Below are positions 1 through 7,799 of a stretch of DNA of 34,821 nt, piece after piece; position 1 is the first letter of the stretch; each line of letters opens with the position of its first letter. The position numbers and the translations under genes are program-made. The stretch is taken from positions 1 through 34,821 of the forward strand of contig JACQKQ010000003.1 of assembly GCA_016204465.1 (NCBI GenBank), written 5' to 3'. The DNA comes from Candidatus Levyibacteriota bacterium (GTDB taxonomy: Bacteria > Patescibacteriota > Microgenomatia > Levybacterales > UBA12049). The notes beneath the pieces were generated by a model. That model was not told the origin of the DNA and made no database searches. It saw nothing but the letters and a program-made list of their open reading frames with translations.

Positions 1-1422
1 CCCTTTCACAACCGTTTGTCTTTTTGCAAGAACGTAAAATTTTGTCATGTTTGACGGGCTGTCTTGTATGTTTTTCGCCAAGATATTCAAACCATTTTTT
101 TTAGCAGCAAGTTCTGGTGCAATATACCCATACTTTCTTTGTGAATGCTCAAGGACAGAGGTTGTGCTGGTCGCAGATTGTAGTTTTGCATTCGGTACGT
201 TTTTGTTGATCCATTGCTTGCATTGCGCAATTGCTTGCGGATGAGAAACAATCGCGTGGATATTAGTAAGTGTTTTTTCTTTTGATAAAAGACAGTGATT
301 AATTGGTATTGAGACTGATCCGACAACGAAAAGCGAGAATTCAATTAAATAGTCAAGCGTTCCTAGAACCGTTCCTTCTGTTGAGTTTTCTGCAGGGACA
401 ATTGCAAAATCAGCTTTTCCATCGGCAACATGCCTAAATAAATCAAAGAAGGTATCGCATGGAATTTTTTTATACGTTGACGCTTCAAACACCGCTTCGG
501 TTGCCTGATGTGAAAATGTGCCATATGGACCAAGATATGCAATCCGCGCGCCGGACGGTAATTTTCCTACAGGTATTTTTGTTGGCATAATTACAGCAAT
601 TTCATTAACTTGTTGGAGAATTTTATTTGTCTGTTGCGTTGAGAAATTTGCAAAATTGCGCGTTAATGCTTTTTCCTCTTTAAACATTGCATCAAATCCA
701 TTTTCGTTTTCTTTTTGAATGATTGTTAGCAATTTTTTTCCTTGTTCAAGCATTGCCTCAAGAACCGGTGGAAAATACGGATTGTAAAATTGAATGTCCT
801 TTATTAGCTGCATGTCTTGATGCATTACTCTTCCCATAACAAGCGACTGCAATCGAAAAATTGGTGTTAATAGCTTGCTTTCCAAAACTTTCTTTTGTTC
901 AAATATAATTTTCGCGTACAGTAAATTTATTGCATGGGTAAATGCTTGAATATAGGCCATTTGGTAATCATGCTCCTCTGCAGACATATAAATCACCTCT
1001 ATCCCCGAGTCTTTAAAAAGTTTCTCTAAGAAAATAACATGATTATTTTGTTTCTGTTTGCAAAAAACAATCTTTAGTCCTTGGCTAATTGTTGCTGTTG
1101 GGCCAAAAAGCGGGTGCATGCCAAGGGTCCCACACCCTGCGCTTTTCATTGTCTCAAGCGGCATCACTTTAAACGAGGTAAGGTCGGTGAGTAATGCGTG
1201 ATTATTTACATGAGGAATAATTTCTTGAATAACCTTCTGCGTTTGCCCTATGGGAACAGACACAATGACAATATCTCCTTTTTTTGCAATTTCCGAAGGT
1301 TTATTTTTTGATCTCCTTCCTGCAATCAAAACATTTAATCCTTTTTCTTCAAAGAAATGCTTAAACCACTGTCCCATTTTCCCCGTGCCGCCAACAATTG
1401 CAATAGTAGGTTTGCTCTTCAT
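1..1422 (-). CDS. Fused prephenate dehydrogenase - prephenate dehydratase, C-terminus cut by window edge
   Basis: One open frame of 474 codons without a stop runs off the left edge. Residues 1-275 are a prephenate dehydrogenase (TyrA): NAD-binding GGTGKMG at 11-17, HPLFGP near 103-108, EEHD at 149-152, then the helical C-terminal dimer domain. Residues from about 293 are a prephenate dehydratase (PheA): YLGPYGTFSHQA at 296-307, ENSTEGTV at 345-352, the NIQD segment at 451-454 and the TKF catalytic motif at 460-462. An ACT domain probably follows outside the window. The protein would oxidise prephenate toward tyrosine and dehydrate it toward phenylalanine. I see no chorismate mutase domain in the linker, unlike the three-domain TyrA-AroQ-PheA protein known from Archaeoglobus. 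The start overlaps the aroC stop as ATGA, so the gene is the distal member of the aro operon. Confidence 0.93.
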   Translation of the reverse strand, partial: MKSKPTIAIVGGTGKMGQWFKHFFEEKGLNVLIAGRRSKNKPSEIAKKGDIVIVSVPIGQTQKVIQEIIPHVNNHALLTDLTSFKVMPLETMKSAGCGTLGMHPLFGPTATISQGLKIVFCKQKQNNHVIFLEKLFKDSGIEVIYMSAEEHDYQMAYIQAFTHAINLLYAKIIFEQKKVLESKLLTPIFRLQSLVMGRVMHQDMQLIKDIQFYNPYFPPVLEAMLEQGKKLLTIIQKENENGFDAMFKEEKALTRNFANFSTQQTNKILQQVNEIAVIMPTKIPVGKLPSGARIAYLGPYGTFSHQATEAVFEASTYKKIPCDTFFDLFRHVADGKADFAIVPAENSTEGTVLGTLDYLIEFSLFVVGSVSIPINHCLLSKEKTLTNIHAIVSHPQAIAQCKQWINKNVPNAKLQSATSTTSVLEHSQRKYGYIAPELAAKKNGLNILAKNIQDSPSNMTKFYVLAKRQTVVKG

Positions 1423-2549
1423 TTGTGCTGAATTTGTAATGAATTTTTGTAAGACACAAAATTTCGTTTCGTTTCTGTAATGCTGTCCCCTCCAAATTTC
1501 TCCAAAATTGCTTGTGCTAACACAAAAGCAAGCATGCTTTCTGAAACAACGCCTCCTCGCGCAACAACGGAAACGTCGGATCGCTCAATTGTTGCAGTTG
1601 TTGCTTTTTTTGTTATAATATCAATAGTTTCTAACGGGTCGTAGAGCGTTGAAAGTGGCTTGTGGTACACGCGGCAGACTATGTCTTCACCGTTTGTCAT
1701 TCCGCCTTCAATTCCTCCCATATTATTTGTCGTACGGTAAAAGGTATCATCTTTAACATAAATTCGGTCTTGTACTTCTTTTCCTGTTTTTGTAGATGCA
1801 TCGATTGCATTTCCTATTTCTACAGCTTTTACAGACGGGATGCTCATTAAAGTCTGTGCTATTCTGCCGTCAAGCTTTCTGTCGAAATGGACATGACTGC
1901 CAAGACCAACGGGAACATTTTGAGCAATAATTTCGACTACCCCGCCTAATGTATCTTTACTCGTCCTTGCATTTAGTATTTCTTGCTTCATTTGTTCACG
2001 CGCAATTTTATCAACGCAGTGGACATCAGGATCCTCCTCGTAAATTTTTTTTATTTCATCAAATGTATATATTCTCTGCGGTGCTTTTGCTTTTCCGATT
2101 TGCAGTGTGTGACTTGCAACCTCTATTCCAAATTCGGAAAGAAGTTTTTTGCACACTGCGCCAACAGCAACGCGCATCACTGTTTCGCGAGCGGATGCTC
2201 GTTCCAAAACACTTCTGACATCATCAAATCCATATTTTACAACTCCTGATAAATCCGCATGACCTGGACGAGGGCGCGTAACTTTTTCCTCCCATTTTGC
2301 CCGGTCAATGTTTTCAATAAGCAGAGCAATTGGGCTGCCGATAGTTTTACCCATGCGAACGCCGGACAAGATTTTTACCTCGTCTTTTTCTATTTTTGCC
2401 CGCCCGCCCCGACCAAAATCGTGCATGCGTTTTCGCAGTTCTTTATTAATGTCTTCGTGACTTACAGAAAGCCCGGCCGGTATGCCCTCAAGAATGGTAA
2501 CCTCTGCTATTCCGTGTGATTCTCCTGCTGTTAAAAATCGAAGTGTCAT
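1419..2549 (-). CDS. aroC: Chorismate synthase
   Basis: This 376-residue protein would convert EPSP to chorismate using reduced FMN, the last common step of the shikimate pathway. Length is normal for the family. It has the RFLTAGESHG opening, the RPRPGHADLSG segment, and the long conserved stretch with FDDVRSVLERASARET that forms the FMN/substrate site. The start overlaps the aroE stop by 4 nt (ATGA) and its own stop overlaps the tyrA-pheA start the same way, so translation is probably coupled along this part of the operon. No defect is visible. Confidence 0.97.
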   Translation of the reverse strand: MTLRFLTAGESHGIAEVTILEGIPAGLSVSHEDINKELRKRMHDFGRGGRAKIEKDEVKILSGVRMGKTIGSPIALLIENIDRAKWEEKVTRPRPGHADLSGVVKYGFDDVRSVLERASARETVMRVAVGAVCKKLLSEFGIEVASHTLQIGKAKAPQRIYTFDEIKKIYEEDPDVHCVDKIAREQMKQEILNARTSKDTLGGVVEIIAQNVPVGLGSHVHFDRKLDGRIAQTLMSIPSVKAVEIGNAIDASTKTGKEVQDRIYVKDDTFYRTTNNMGGIEGGMTNGEDIVCRVYHKPLSTLYDPLETIDIITKKATTATIERSDVSVVARGGVVSESMLAFVLAQAILEKFGGDSITETKRNFVSYKNSLQIQHK

Positions 2550-3373
2550 TTTCTCTCCTTTGCTGCATTTTCTAAAGCACTTCTCATAACATCGGTTGGC
2601 GCTTTTACACCAGTAAAAAGTTCAAATTGTGGAATTGCCGTATATAATACCATTGTATCTCCGTATACTACTCTAGCACCTTGATTTTTTGCAAGCTGTA
2701 AAAATCTTGTTTCCTTTGGCGTATAGACAATGTCATATACTACTTGTTGCTTATTAAGATAATTAATTGGTATTGGTATTTCATTCTCCAAGGGATGCAT
2801 GCCAACAGACGTTGTATTAATAACTATATCAGCTCCTTGTATTTTGCTCTTCTCATGTAACGAAAATCCACCATCAAGATTAAATTCCTCTGAAAGTATT
2901 TTTGCTTTTTCAATTGTTCTATTAAAAACAAATACTGTTGCGCCTTCTCTTTTTAGTCCATACACAACCGCTCTTGCTGCTCCACCGGCGCCAAATACAG
3001 CAACTGTTTTGTTTGTAATTGATGTTACATGTTTTAATGCACCGACAGATCCATTCCAGTCTGTATTACTTCCTGTCAATACACCATTGTCGTTAACAAT
3101 AGTGTTCACTGCCCCAATTTTTTTTGCTGTTTCATCAACTGAATCAACATAACGCAAGACGTCAATTTTATGAGGGACAGTTACAACAATACCACGTACA
3201 TTAAGCGCTCGTAATCCATCTATTGCCTTTTGGATATTTTCAACTCGAAATGCAACATATACATAGTCAAGTCCAAGCGCCTTATATCCTGCATTATGCA
3301 TTACAGGAGATAATGAATGTTCTACAGGATTGCCAATTATGCAGCAAATTTTTGTCTTCGCACTAATAGACAT
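2546..3373 (-). CDS. aroE: Shikimate dehydrogenase
   Basis: This 275-residue enzyme would reduce 3-dehydroshikimate to shikimate with NADPH. The N-terminal substrate domain has GNPVEHSLSPVMHN and the catalytic lysine in VTVPHK; NTDW supplies the conserved Asp. The Rossmann domain carries GAGGAARA, followed by FNRT, typical of NADP preference. Length fits the family. The gene overlaps aroK upstream by 11 nt and aroC downstream by 4 nt. In the operon it comes after aroK and aroA, although it acts before them. Confidence 0.96.
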   Translation of the reverse strand: MSISAKTKICCIIGNPVEHSLSPVMHNAGYKALGLDYVYVAFRVENIQKAIDGLRALNVRGIVVTVPHKIDVLRYVDSVDETAKKIGAVNTIVNDNGVLTGSNTDWNGSVGALKHVTSITNKTVAVFGAGGAARAVVYGLKREGATVFVFNRTIEKAKILSEEFNLDGGFSLHEKSKIQGADIVINTTSVGMHPLENEIPIPINYLNKQQVVYDIVYTPKETRFLQLAKNQGARVVYGDTMVLYTAIPQFELFTGVKAPTDVMRSALENAAKERK

Positions 3374-3878
3374 ACGTATCCTCCAAATCTGTTAAAATTG
3401 CTTCTGCAACTTTTTGCGCGCTAACGTGCTCGGTATCGACAACAACATCCGCGGCATTTTCATACAATTTTTGCCTTTCTTGCAATGTTACTTCCATGTC
3501 TTCTTTTCTCAATTTACCAGTAAGCGACGGACGATTTTTGTCATTGCCAATTCTTTTAAGTAATGTTGGAACGCTTACCGTTAACCAAAATAATTTACCG
3601 CTCTTTTTGAGCAGCGCAATATTTTTTGGGCTTACAACAACGCCGCCGCCAGTTGCAATAACAATGTTATCTTTTTCTGCAACTTCTTGCACAACTTCTG
3701 ACTCAATATTGCGAAAGAAGTCCCATCCGTGTTTTTCAATAATTTTTGGAATCGACATTTTTGCTTTTTCTCCAATTAATTTATCCGTTTCGATGAAATC
3801 TTTTTTTAAAATTTTAGCAAGTATTTTCCCGACAGTTGTTTTTCCAGATCCCCGCATACCGATTAACATAATATTCAT
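3363..3878 (-). CDS. aroK: Shikimate kinase
   Basis: This 171-residue kinase would phosphorylate shikimate at O3 using ATP. Seen in the sequence: Walker A GMRGSGKT at residues 7-14, the ETDKLI segment corresponding to the substrate-binding Asp, FRNIESEV with the conserved Arg, the TGGGVV glycine loop, and the RPSLTG lid with its Arg. Family-typical length. It overlaps aroA by 4 nt and aroE by 11 nt. Its presence argues that the second, divergent shikimate-kinase-like protein at 12487-13128 does another job. Confidence 0.96.
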   Translation of the reverse strand: MNIMLIGMRGSGKTTVGKILAKILKKDFIETDKLIGEKAKMSIPKIIEKHGWDFFRNIESEVVQEVAEKDNIVIATGGGVVVSPKNIALLKKSGKLFWLTVSVPTLLKRIGNDKNRPSLTGKLRKEDMEVTLQERQKLYENAADVVVDTEHVSAQKVAEAILTDLEDTYVY

Positions 3879-5155
3879 ATTTTTTCTATTTTTGCACCAA
3901 CTGATTGTAAATCGTCAAAAAAATTTGGATACGACTTATTGACGACTTCTGCATTTTGAATAACTGTTTCTCCCTTTGCGCCAAGAGCCGCAATTGCAAA
4001 ACTCATTGCCACTCGATGATCGTTATGAGTTTCGATTTGAGCGCCATTTGGTTTTCCTCCCGCAATGTATAATGTTTTATTTTTATATGAACATTGTATG
4101 CCCATTTTTGCAAGTTCTTGTATAGTTGTGCTAATTCTATCGCTTTCCTTAAAACGGAGATGATCAATATCTCTTATTTTTGTATTTCCTTTTGCAAACG
4201 CTGCAATAACAGCGAGGGTTTGAACGGTGTCTGGTTGATTGCTCATAGACACATCAATAGCATTAAGCTCTTTGTTTCGTAAAACAGAAAAGCCATCGGC
4301 GTTTTGTTTTACAGCACATCCCATTTCTTCGAGTAGAAAAACGAATCGTTTATCTCCCTGCTCGGAATCAGTATTTAGATTTCTGACAGTTACGATTTGT
4401 TTTGTAATCGCCCCAGCGGCAAAAAAATATGCTGCAGATGAGTAGTCGCCTTCTACAGTATATTCTTGCGATTTATAAACTTGATTGTTTTGAACAACGA
4501 ATGTTTCAAAATTATTGTTTTCTACTTTTACTCCAAACGTTTTCATAAGGTCAATTGTTAATGCAACATACGGTTTTGACTTTAGTTTTCCATCAACATT
4601 GATTTCCATTGTCTTTTTTGCAAACGGAGCAATGAGCAAAAGCGCAGTTATATATTGCGAACTAATATTCCCAGAAATCGTAATGGTTCCACCGTTTAAT
4701 TTTCCTCCGTTAATAATAACAGGAGGGCAATCGTTGTTTTCTTGCGACCGCGCATTCACTCCAAGATATCGGAGTGCTGTAAGCAGATCGCCAATTGGTC
4801 GTTGACAAAGTCGTTTTTCTCCAGTAAGCGTTGTCGTACCATTCGCAAGCGCAGCGATTGCGGTGAGCATTCGTATGGACGACCCGGAATTCCCTAAAAA
4901 AATTGGTTTTTGTGGCGCAGTAAGTTTTCCTCCTGTGCCGCGAACGATAAGGTCGTTTCCCTTCTGTTCAATAATAATGCCAAGCGACCTTAATCCTTCA
5001 ATTGTATTTTTAGTATCATCAGATAAGAGTACATTTTTTAGATGCGATGTGCCATTGGCAAGGCTTGCTAAAATAATAGCTCGGTGTGTTACCGATTTTG
5101 ATGGCGGCGCGATGATTGTGCCGCTTACTTGAGATGGGAATATTTTAATATCCAT
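3875..5155 (-). CDS. aroA: 5-enolpyruvylshikimate-3-phosphate (EPSP) synthase
   Basis: This 426-residue enzyme would join shikimate 3-phosphate and phosphoenolpyruvate. Diagnostic segments are PPSKSVTHRA near the N-terminus, LGNSGSSIRML (PEP site), SSQYITALL, HLRFKESDR, and THNDHRVAMSFA near the C-terminus. Length is normal. There is no Shine-Dalgarno sequence: the ATG directly follows an AT-rich repeat whose last 16 bases, ATCTTTAATTTTTAAT, are identical to those in front of ridA at 22388. The downstream aroK start overlaps its stop. Confidence 0.97.
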   Translation of the reverse strand: MDIKIFPSQVSGTIIAPPSKSVTHRAIILASLANGTSHLKNVLLSDDTKNTIEGLRSLGIIIEQKGNDLIVRGTGGKLTAPQKPIFLGNSGSSIRMLTAIAALANGTTTLTGEKRLCQRPIGDLLTALRYLGVNARSQENNDCPPVIINGGKLNGGTITISGNISSQYITALLLIAPFAKKTMEINVDGKLKSKPYVALTIDLMKTFGVKVENNNFETFVVQNNQVYKSQEYTVEGDYSSAAYFFAAGAITKQIVTVRNLNTDSEQGDKRFVFLLEEMGCAVKQNADGFSVLRNKELNAIDVSMSNQPDTVQTLAVIAAFAKGNTKIRDIDHLRFKESDRISTTIQELAKMGIQCSYKNKTLYIAGGKPNGAQIETHNDHRVAMSFAIAALGAKGETVIQNAEVVNKSYPNFFDDLQSVGAKIEKI

Positions 5156-5252
5156 ATTAAAAATTAAAGATTAAAAATTAAAATGAAATATAAAAAATGA
5201 AAAAAATTTATTATTTTTACTTTGTATTTTTGCTATTTGATTTTTGATTTTT
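5156..5252 (-). repeat. AT-rich imperfect inverted repeat filling the aroQ-aroA gap
   Basis: The left arm (plus strand, from 5156) is built of reiterated words such as ATTAAAAATTAAAGATTAAA. The right arm (about 5220-5252) carries words of the TTTGATTTTTGATTTTTAAT type and lies inside the 3' end of aroQ. The element fills the 61-nt gap from the aroQ stop to the aroA start and continues into the aroQ coding end. A related element lies at 22389-22496. Confidence 0.6.
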
Positions 5253-5678
5253 AATATGCTTAATGAGTTTAGCAAGCCCATCAATATAACTCTTTTCTCT
5301 TTTCCCCATGAATCGTTCTAGAACAATCCTATCTAACACATCAGTTTTTCGAAATGCTTCACGCTCTAAAATATTAGACAAATGCACTTCGACAATTGGC
5401 AATTTTGTATCAGTAAGCGCATCACGCAAGGAGTAGCCGTAGTGCGTAAGAGCGCCGGGATTTATCAAAATACCACTCGCATTTTTTGAGTATTTCTGCA
5501 AAAAATCAATGAGTACGCCTTCGTGGTTTGACTGGAAAAAAACAAGATCTATGCTTTCTTTCTGCGCAATATCTTTAAGCATTTCGTTAATTGCATCCAA
5601 TGTTACAGTTCCATACTGTGATACATCTCGTTTTCCAAGCATATTTAAATTTGGACCGTACAAGACCAGTATTTTCAT
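5217..5678 (-). CDS. aroQ: 3-Dehydroquinate dehydratase, type II
   Basis: This 153-residue protein is a small flavodoxin-like type II dehydroquinase, which would convert 3-dehydroquinate to 3-dehydroshikimate. Visible signatures: LYGPNLNMLGKR at the N-terminus, the YGT active-site tyrosine region, FFQSNHEG, the NPGALTHYGYSLRDAL block with the catalytic His, and VEVHLSN. The core is normal, but the last 11 or so residues (KNQKSNSKNTK) are a low-complexity Lys/Asn/Ser tail encoded by the right arm of the adjacent AT-rich repeat, so the tail probably arose from the repeat. The start overlaps the aroB stop by 4 nt. Confidence 0.96.
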   Translation of the reverse strand: MKILVLYGPNLNMLGKRDVSQYGTVTLDAINEMLKDIAQKESIDLVFFQSNHEGVLIDFLQKYSKNASGILINPGALTHYGYSLRDALTDTKLPIVEVHLSNILEREAFRKTDVLDRIVLERFMGKREKSYIDGLAKLIKHIKNQKSNSKNTK

Positions 5679-6739
5679 ATAAGTACTTTATGAAACGACT
5701 CTTCTATAATTTTTTTGTCAATGTTTTCAACAATACGCAATTTTCCAATCGCATCAAGAAGTACGAGTCGAAAATTTCCGCCAAAATTTTTTTTATCCTT
5801 TTTCATATGCTCTAATACATCGTTTTTAGAAAGATTTTTTATTGTTGTTGGAAGACCAAATTTGCGTAAAAGTACTATTGCTTGGTCCATTTCTTTTTTA
5901 GAAAACCCAGTTATTTTTGTACTTACTTCCATTGCGTAAACCATACCAATTGCTACTGCAAATCCATGAGGAATTTTTGCCATGAGTTCTATTGCGTGAC
6001 CAAATGAATGACCAAAATTTACTGCTGTACGTGTATTTGTTTTTTCTAGCGGGTCTTCTTGAATAATTTTCATTTTTAAATTCACAGATGTGTGAATTGC
6101 TTTTTTTAATACGTTGTTGTCAAGTTTAATAACCGTAGAAAGATAATTAAAAAAATGTCTATCAAAAGCAATGGCCATTTTAATTATCTCTGCCATACCA
6201 GAGGTAATTTGTTCTTGTGGGAGCAATGAAAGTACTAAAGGATCAATAATGATGGCGTTAGGCTGCTTTATAACACCAATAATGTTTTTATAGTCTGTTA
6301 TATTTACACCACCCTTCCCTCCAATGGCTGCATCTACCTGCGCAAGAAGAGTTGTTGGTATTAAAATACAATTTACTCCTCTATAATAAATGCCTCCGAC
6401 AAAAGTAGCAATGTCCGAAACTACGCCGCCACCAATACCAATAATTGTTGTTTTTCTGTCGCAGTTTTTTTCGATTAAAAAAGACAAGATATTTTCTATT
6501 GTGGAAAGCGACTTACTTGCTTCTCCGGTTTCTATAATAAAGATATGGACCGGCTTATTGAATTTTTGCAGCGATGTTTCCGCCTTTTTTCCAAATAATC
6601 GGTATGTTTCGGCATCGAAAAGAATAACATAGCTAGTTTGGTTTGTTGCATCAATAATTTCATGTAGGTTTTCTGTTGCGCCGTCATGGATGACAAGATC
6701 AGTTTGTTCTGTATGTATTATCGTATAACGTTTTTTCAT
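5675..6739 (-). CDS. aroB: 3-Dehydroquinate synthase
   Basis: This 354-residue NAD- and metal-dependent enzyme would cyclise DAHP to 3-dehydroquinate. It shows the GEASKS segment, the GIGGGVVSD nucleotide-binding loop, PTTLLAQVDAAIGGK, and the metal-binding NFGHSFGHAIE block. Length matches the family. It starts 2 nt after the DAHP synthase stop and its stop overlaps the aroQ start, so the first three shikimate steps are encoded in reaction order. Confidence 0.97.
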   Translation of the reverse strand: MKKRYTIIHTEQTDLVIHDGATENLHEIIDATNQTSYVILFDAETYRLFGKKAETSLQKFNKPVHIFIIETGEASKSLSTIENILSFLIEKNCDRKTTIIGIGGGVVSDIATFVGGIYYRGVNCILIPTTLLAQVDAAIGGKGGVNITDYKNIIGVIKQPNAIIIDPLVLSLLPQEQITSGMAEIIKMAIAFDRHFFNYLSTVIKLDNNVLKKAIHTSVNLKMKIIQEDPLEKTNTRTAVNFGHSFGHAIELMAKIPHGFAVAIGMVYAMEVSTKITGFSKKEMDQAIVLLRKFGLPTTIKNLSKNDVLEHMKKDKKNFGGNFRLVLLDAIGKLRIVENIDKKIIEESFHKVLI

Positions 6740-6741
6740 AG

Positions 6742-7494
6742 TTACTTTAATTTTACTAATGTATCAAATTGTTCCCATGTAAGCTGCTGTTTTGCGTCTG
6801 TCATAGCATTTTTTGGGTCTGGGTGCACTTCGACAAGAAGCCCGTCAAATCCTTTGTTTATGGCTTCTTTGCCGAGTAGCATAACATTCTCAACGCTTCC
6901 TCCGGTATGCGATGGGTCAAACAGCATAGAAAGTTTGTACTTTTCTTTTACTATTTTTGTCATGTTATAATCAGGGACATTACGAAGTCCTAAAGGATTG
7001 TGTCCGTTTGCCAAAAAGCCTCTGTGGCACAAAATTAAGCGTTTTTTTGGAATTCCACCATGTAAGACATGTTCAATAATTCCTTCCCAATGCTCAAGGC
7101 TTGGCCATGGCTGGTTTTTTACCATAAGGTATACTCTGTCGCTTTTGGCGGCAACGCGAGCGATTTCCTGTTGGACATAGTGGTTTTGGTTTCGCGCGCC
7201 AATCCAAACAAGGAGTTTTGCTTTATTGTTCACATTCAATACAGCGTTCATGACTTTTTGCGCGTGTTCAGGCAAAATAACTTCTGTAGAAGGATTTACG
7301 CCTCGTTTTGCCGCTTCAACCAAAAGTTTTATTCCTTCTTCTTTGAGTCCATCAAAGCCAGGCTTGGTGCGCGGCTTCCAAAGACTAATGCGCAAGAAAT
7401 CAACCTGTCTCTTTTTTGCCTCTTTTACAGACGCTAAAATCTGCTCTTTAGATTCTGCGGCACACGGCCCGGCAATAATAATCTTAGATTTCAT
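6742..7494 (-). CDS. aroF: 3-Deoxy-7-phosphoheptulonate (DAHP) synthase
   Basis: This 250-residue TIM-barrel enzyme would commit PEP and erythrose 4-phosphate to aromatic synthesis. GPCAAES at 9-15, WKPRTKPG, IGARNQNHYVQQEIA, MVKNQPWP, CHRGF, DPSHTGG and EVHPDP are visible. The MVKN...HRGF...LRNVPDY...DPSHTGG pattern resembles the DAHP synthases that Bacteroidetes fuse to chorismate mutase, but here the protein ends right after the barrel, so that domain is absent. The paralogue letter in the symbol is conventional. It is the first structural gene after the attenuator, about 160 nt downstream of the terminator. I see no strong ribosome-binding site. Confidence 0.92.
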   Translation of the reverse strand: MKSKIIIAGPCAAESKEQILASVKEAKKRQVDFLRISLWKPRTKPGFDGLKEEGIKLLVEAAKRGVNPSTEVILPEHAQKVMNAVLNVNNKAKLLVWIGARNQNHYVQQEIARVAAKSDRVYLMVKNQPWPSLEHWEGIIEHVLHGGIPKKRLILCHRGFLANGHNPLGLRNVPDYNMTKIVKEKYKLSMLFDPSHTGGSVENVMLLGKEAINKGFDGLLVEVHPDPKNAMTDAKQQLTWEQFDTLVKLK

Positions 7495-7656
7495 AGTATT
7501 TTTCCCCGCCTAATCTTACTGTTCGTCTTACCTACATCCGATTATCCGCCTAACCTTAGCATTCGCCTTTTCAGTACTATTCGTACACGGCTCATACTGC
7601 GGTCTATGGCGGATTATGCATCTCTACACCTCACTTCGTATCGGCTAGAGCTGCAT
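7495..7656 (-). other. Post-attenuator 5' untranslated region of the aro operon
   Basis: About 160 nt between the attenuator terminator and the DAHP synthase start hold no gene. They contain an imperfect direct repeat (TAAGGTTAGGCGG and TAAGATTAGGCGG, minus strand) and a stem with a mismatch (GCAGCTCTA against TAGAGATGC) just after the terminator. Base composition is less AT-rich than the other spacers. Purpose unknown; it may be a decayed intergenic repeat. Confidence 0.4.
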
Positions 7657-7682
7657 AAAAAAACCTCCCTTTTGAGGAGGTA
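7657..7682 (-). terminator. Aro attenuator terminator, also the rplT operon terminator
   Basis: On the minus strand ACCTCC, loop of about six bases, GGGAGGT, followed by seven T. It is the 3:4 hairpin of the aro attenuator. No other terminator is visible after rplT, so it also ends transcription coming from thrS-infC-rpmI-rplT. Confidence 0.88.
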
Positions 7683-7724
7683 GTTTTGCGTTACAAGCAC
7701 GAACTTACCTCCCTATGAGGGAAG
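7676..7724 (-). promoter_or_regulatory. Aro attenuator: alternative hairpins 1:2 and 2:3
   Basis: Segment 1 is CTTCCC (7724-7719), segment 2 GGGAGGTA (7713-7706), segment 3 TACCTCCT (7682-7675), segment 4 GGGAGGT before the T-run. 1:2 pairs over 6 bp with a 5-nt loop; 2:3 pairs over 8 bp and excludes both 1:2 and the 3:4 terminator. Segments 1 and 2 lie inside the last leader-peptide codons. A ribosome stalled at the aromatic codons 7-12 would sit next to segment 1 and favour 2:3 (antitermination); one that reaches the stop codon would mask segment 2 and favour termination. Confidence 0.85.
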
Positions 7725-7761
7725 CAAAGAAAAAGTAAAACCAATTTTGTGCTTTATTCAT
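7705..7761 (-). CDS. Aromatic leader peptide of the aro operon attenuator
   Basis: An 18-codon open frame encodes MNKAQNWFYFFFASLIGR and ends in TAA. Residues 7-12 are Trp-Phe-Tyr-Phe-Phe-Phe, so every product of the chorismate pathway is sampled in six consecutive codons (TGG TTT TAC TTT TTC TTT). It begins 9 nt after the predicted -10 box, so the message has almost no 5' leader and no Shine-Dalgarno. The last codons form segments 1 and 2 of the attenuator. By analogy with trpL and pheL in enteric bacteria, slow translation when charged aromatic tRNAs are scarce should allow transcription into the aro genes. The peptide itself probably has no function. Confidence 0.9.
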   Translation of the reverse strand: MNKAQNWFYFFFASLIGR

Positions 7762-7770
7762 AGCTATTTG

Positions 7771-7799
7771 ATGTTACCAGATACTTTTTCTACTGTCAA
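7771..7799 (-). promoter_or_regulatory. Promoter of the aro operon
   Basis: -35 TTGACA (7799-7794), 17-bp spacer, -10 TAACAT (7776-7771) with an extended TGG before it. The -35 overlaps the TGA stop codon of rplT. The predicted transcript start lies 3-5 nt before the leader-peptide ATG. Confidence 0.75.

Noticed and set aside
560-960. Chorismate mutase (AroQ) domain between TyrA and PheA
   Set aside because: The stretch reads as the helical C-terminal domain of prephenate dehydrogenase; the expected Arg/Lys pattern of AroQ is not seen.
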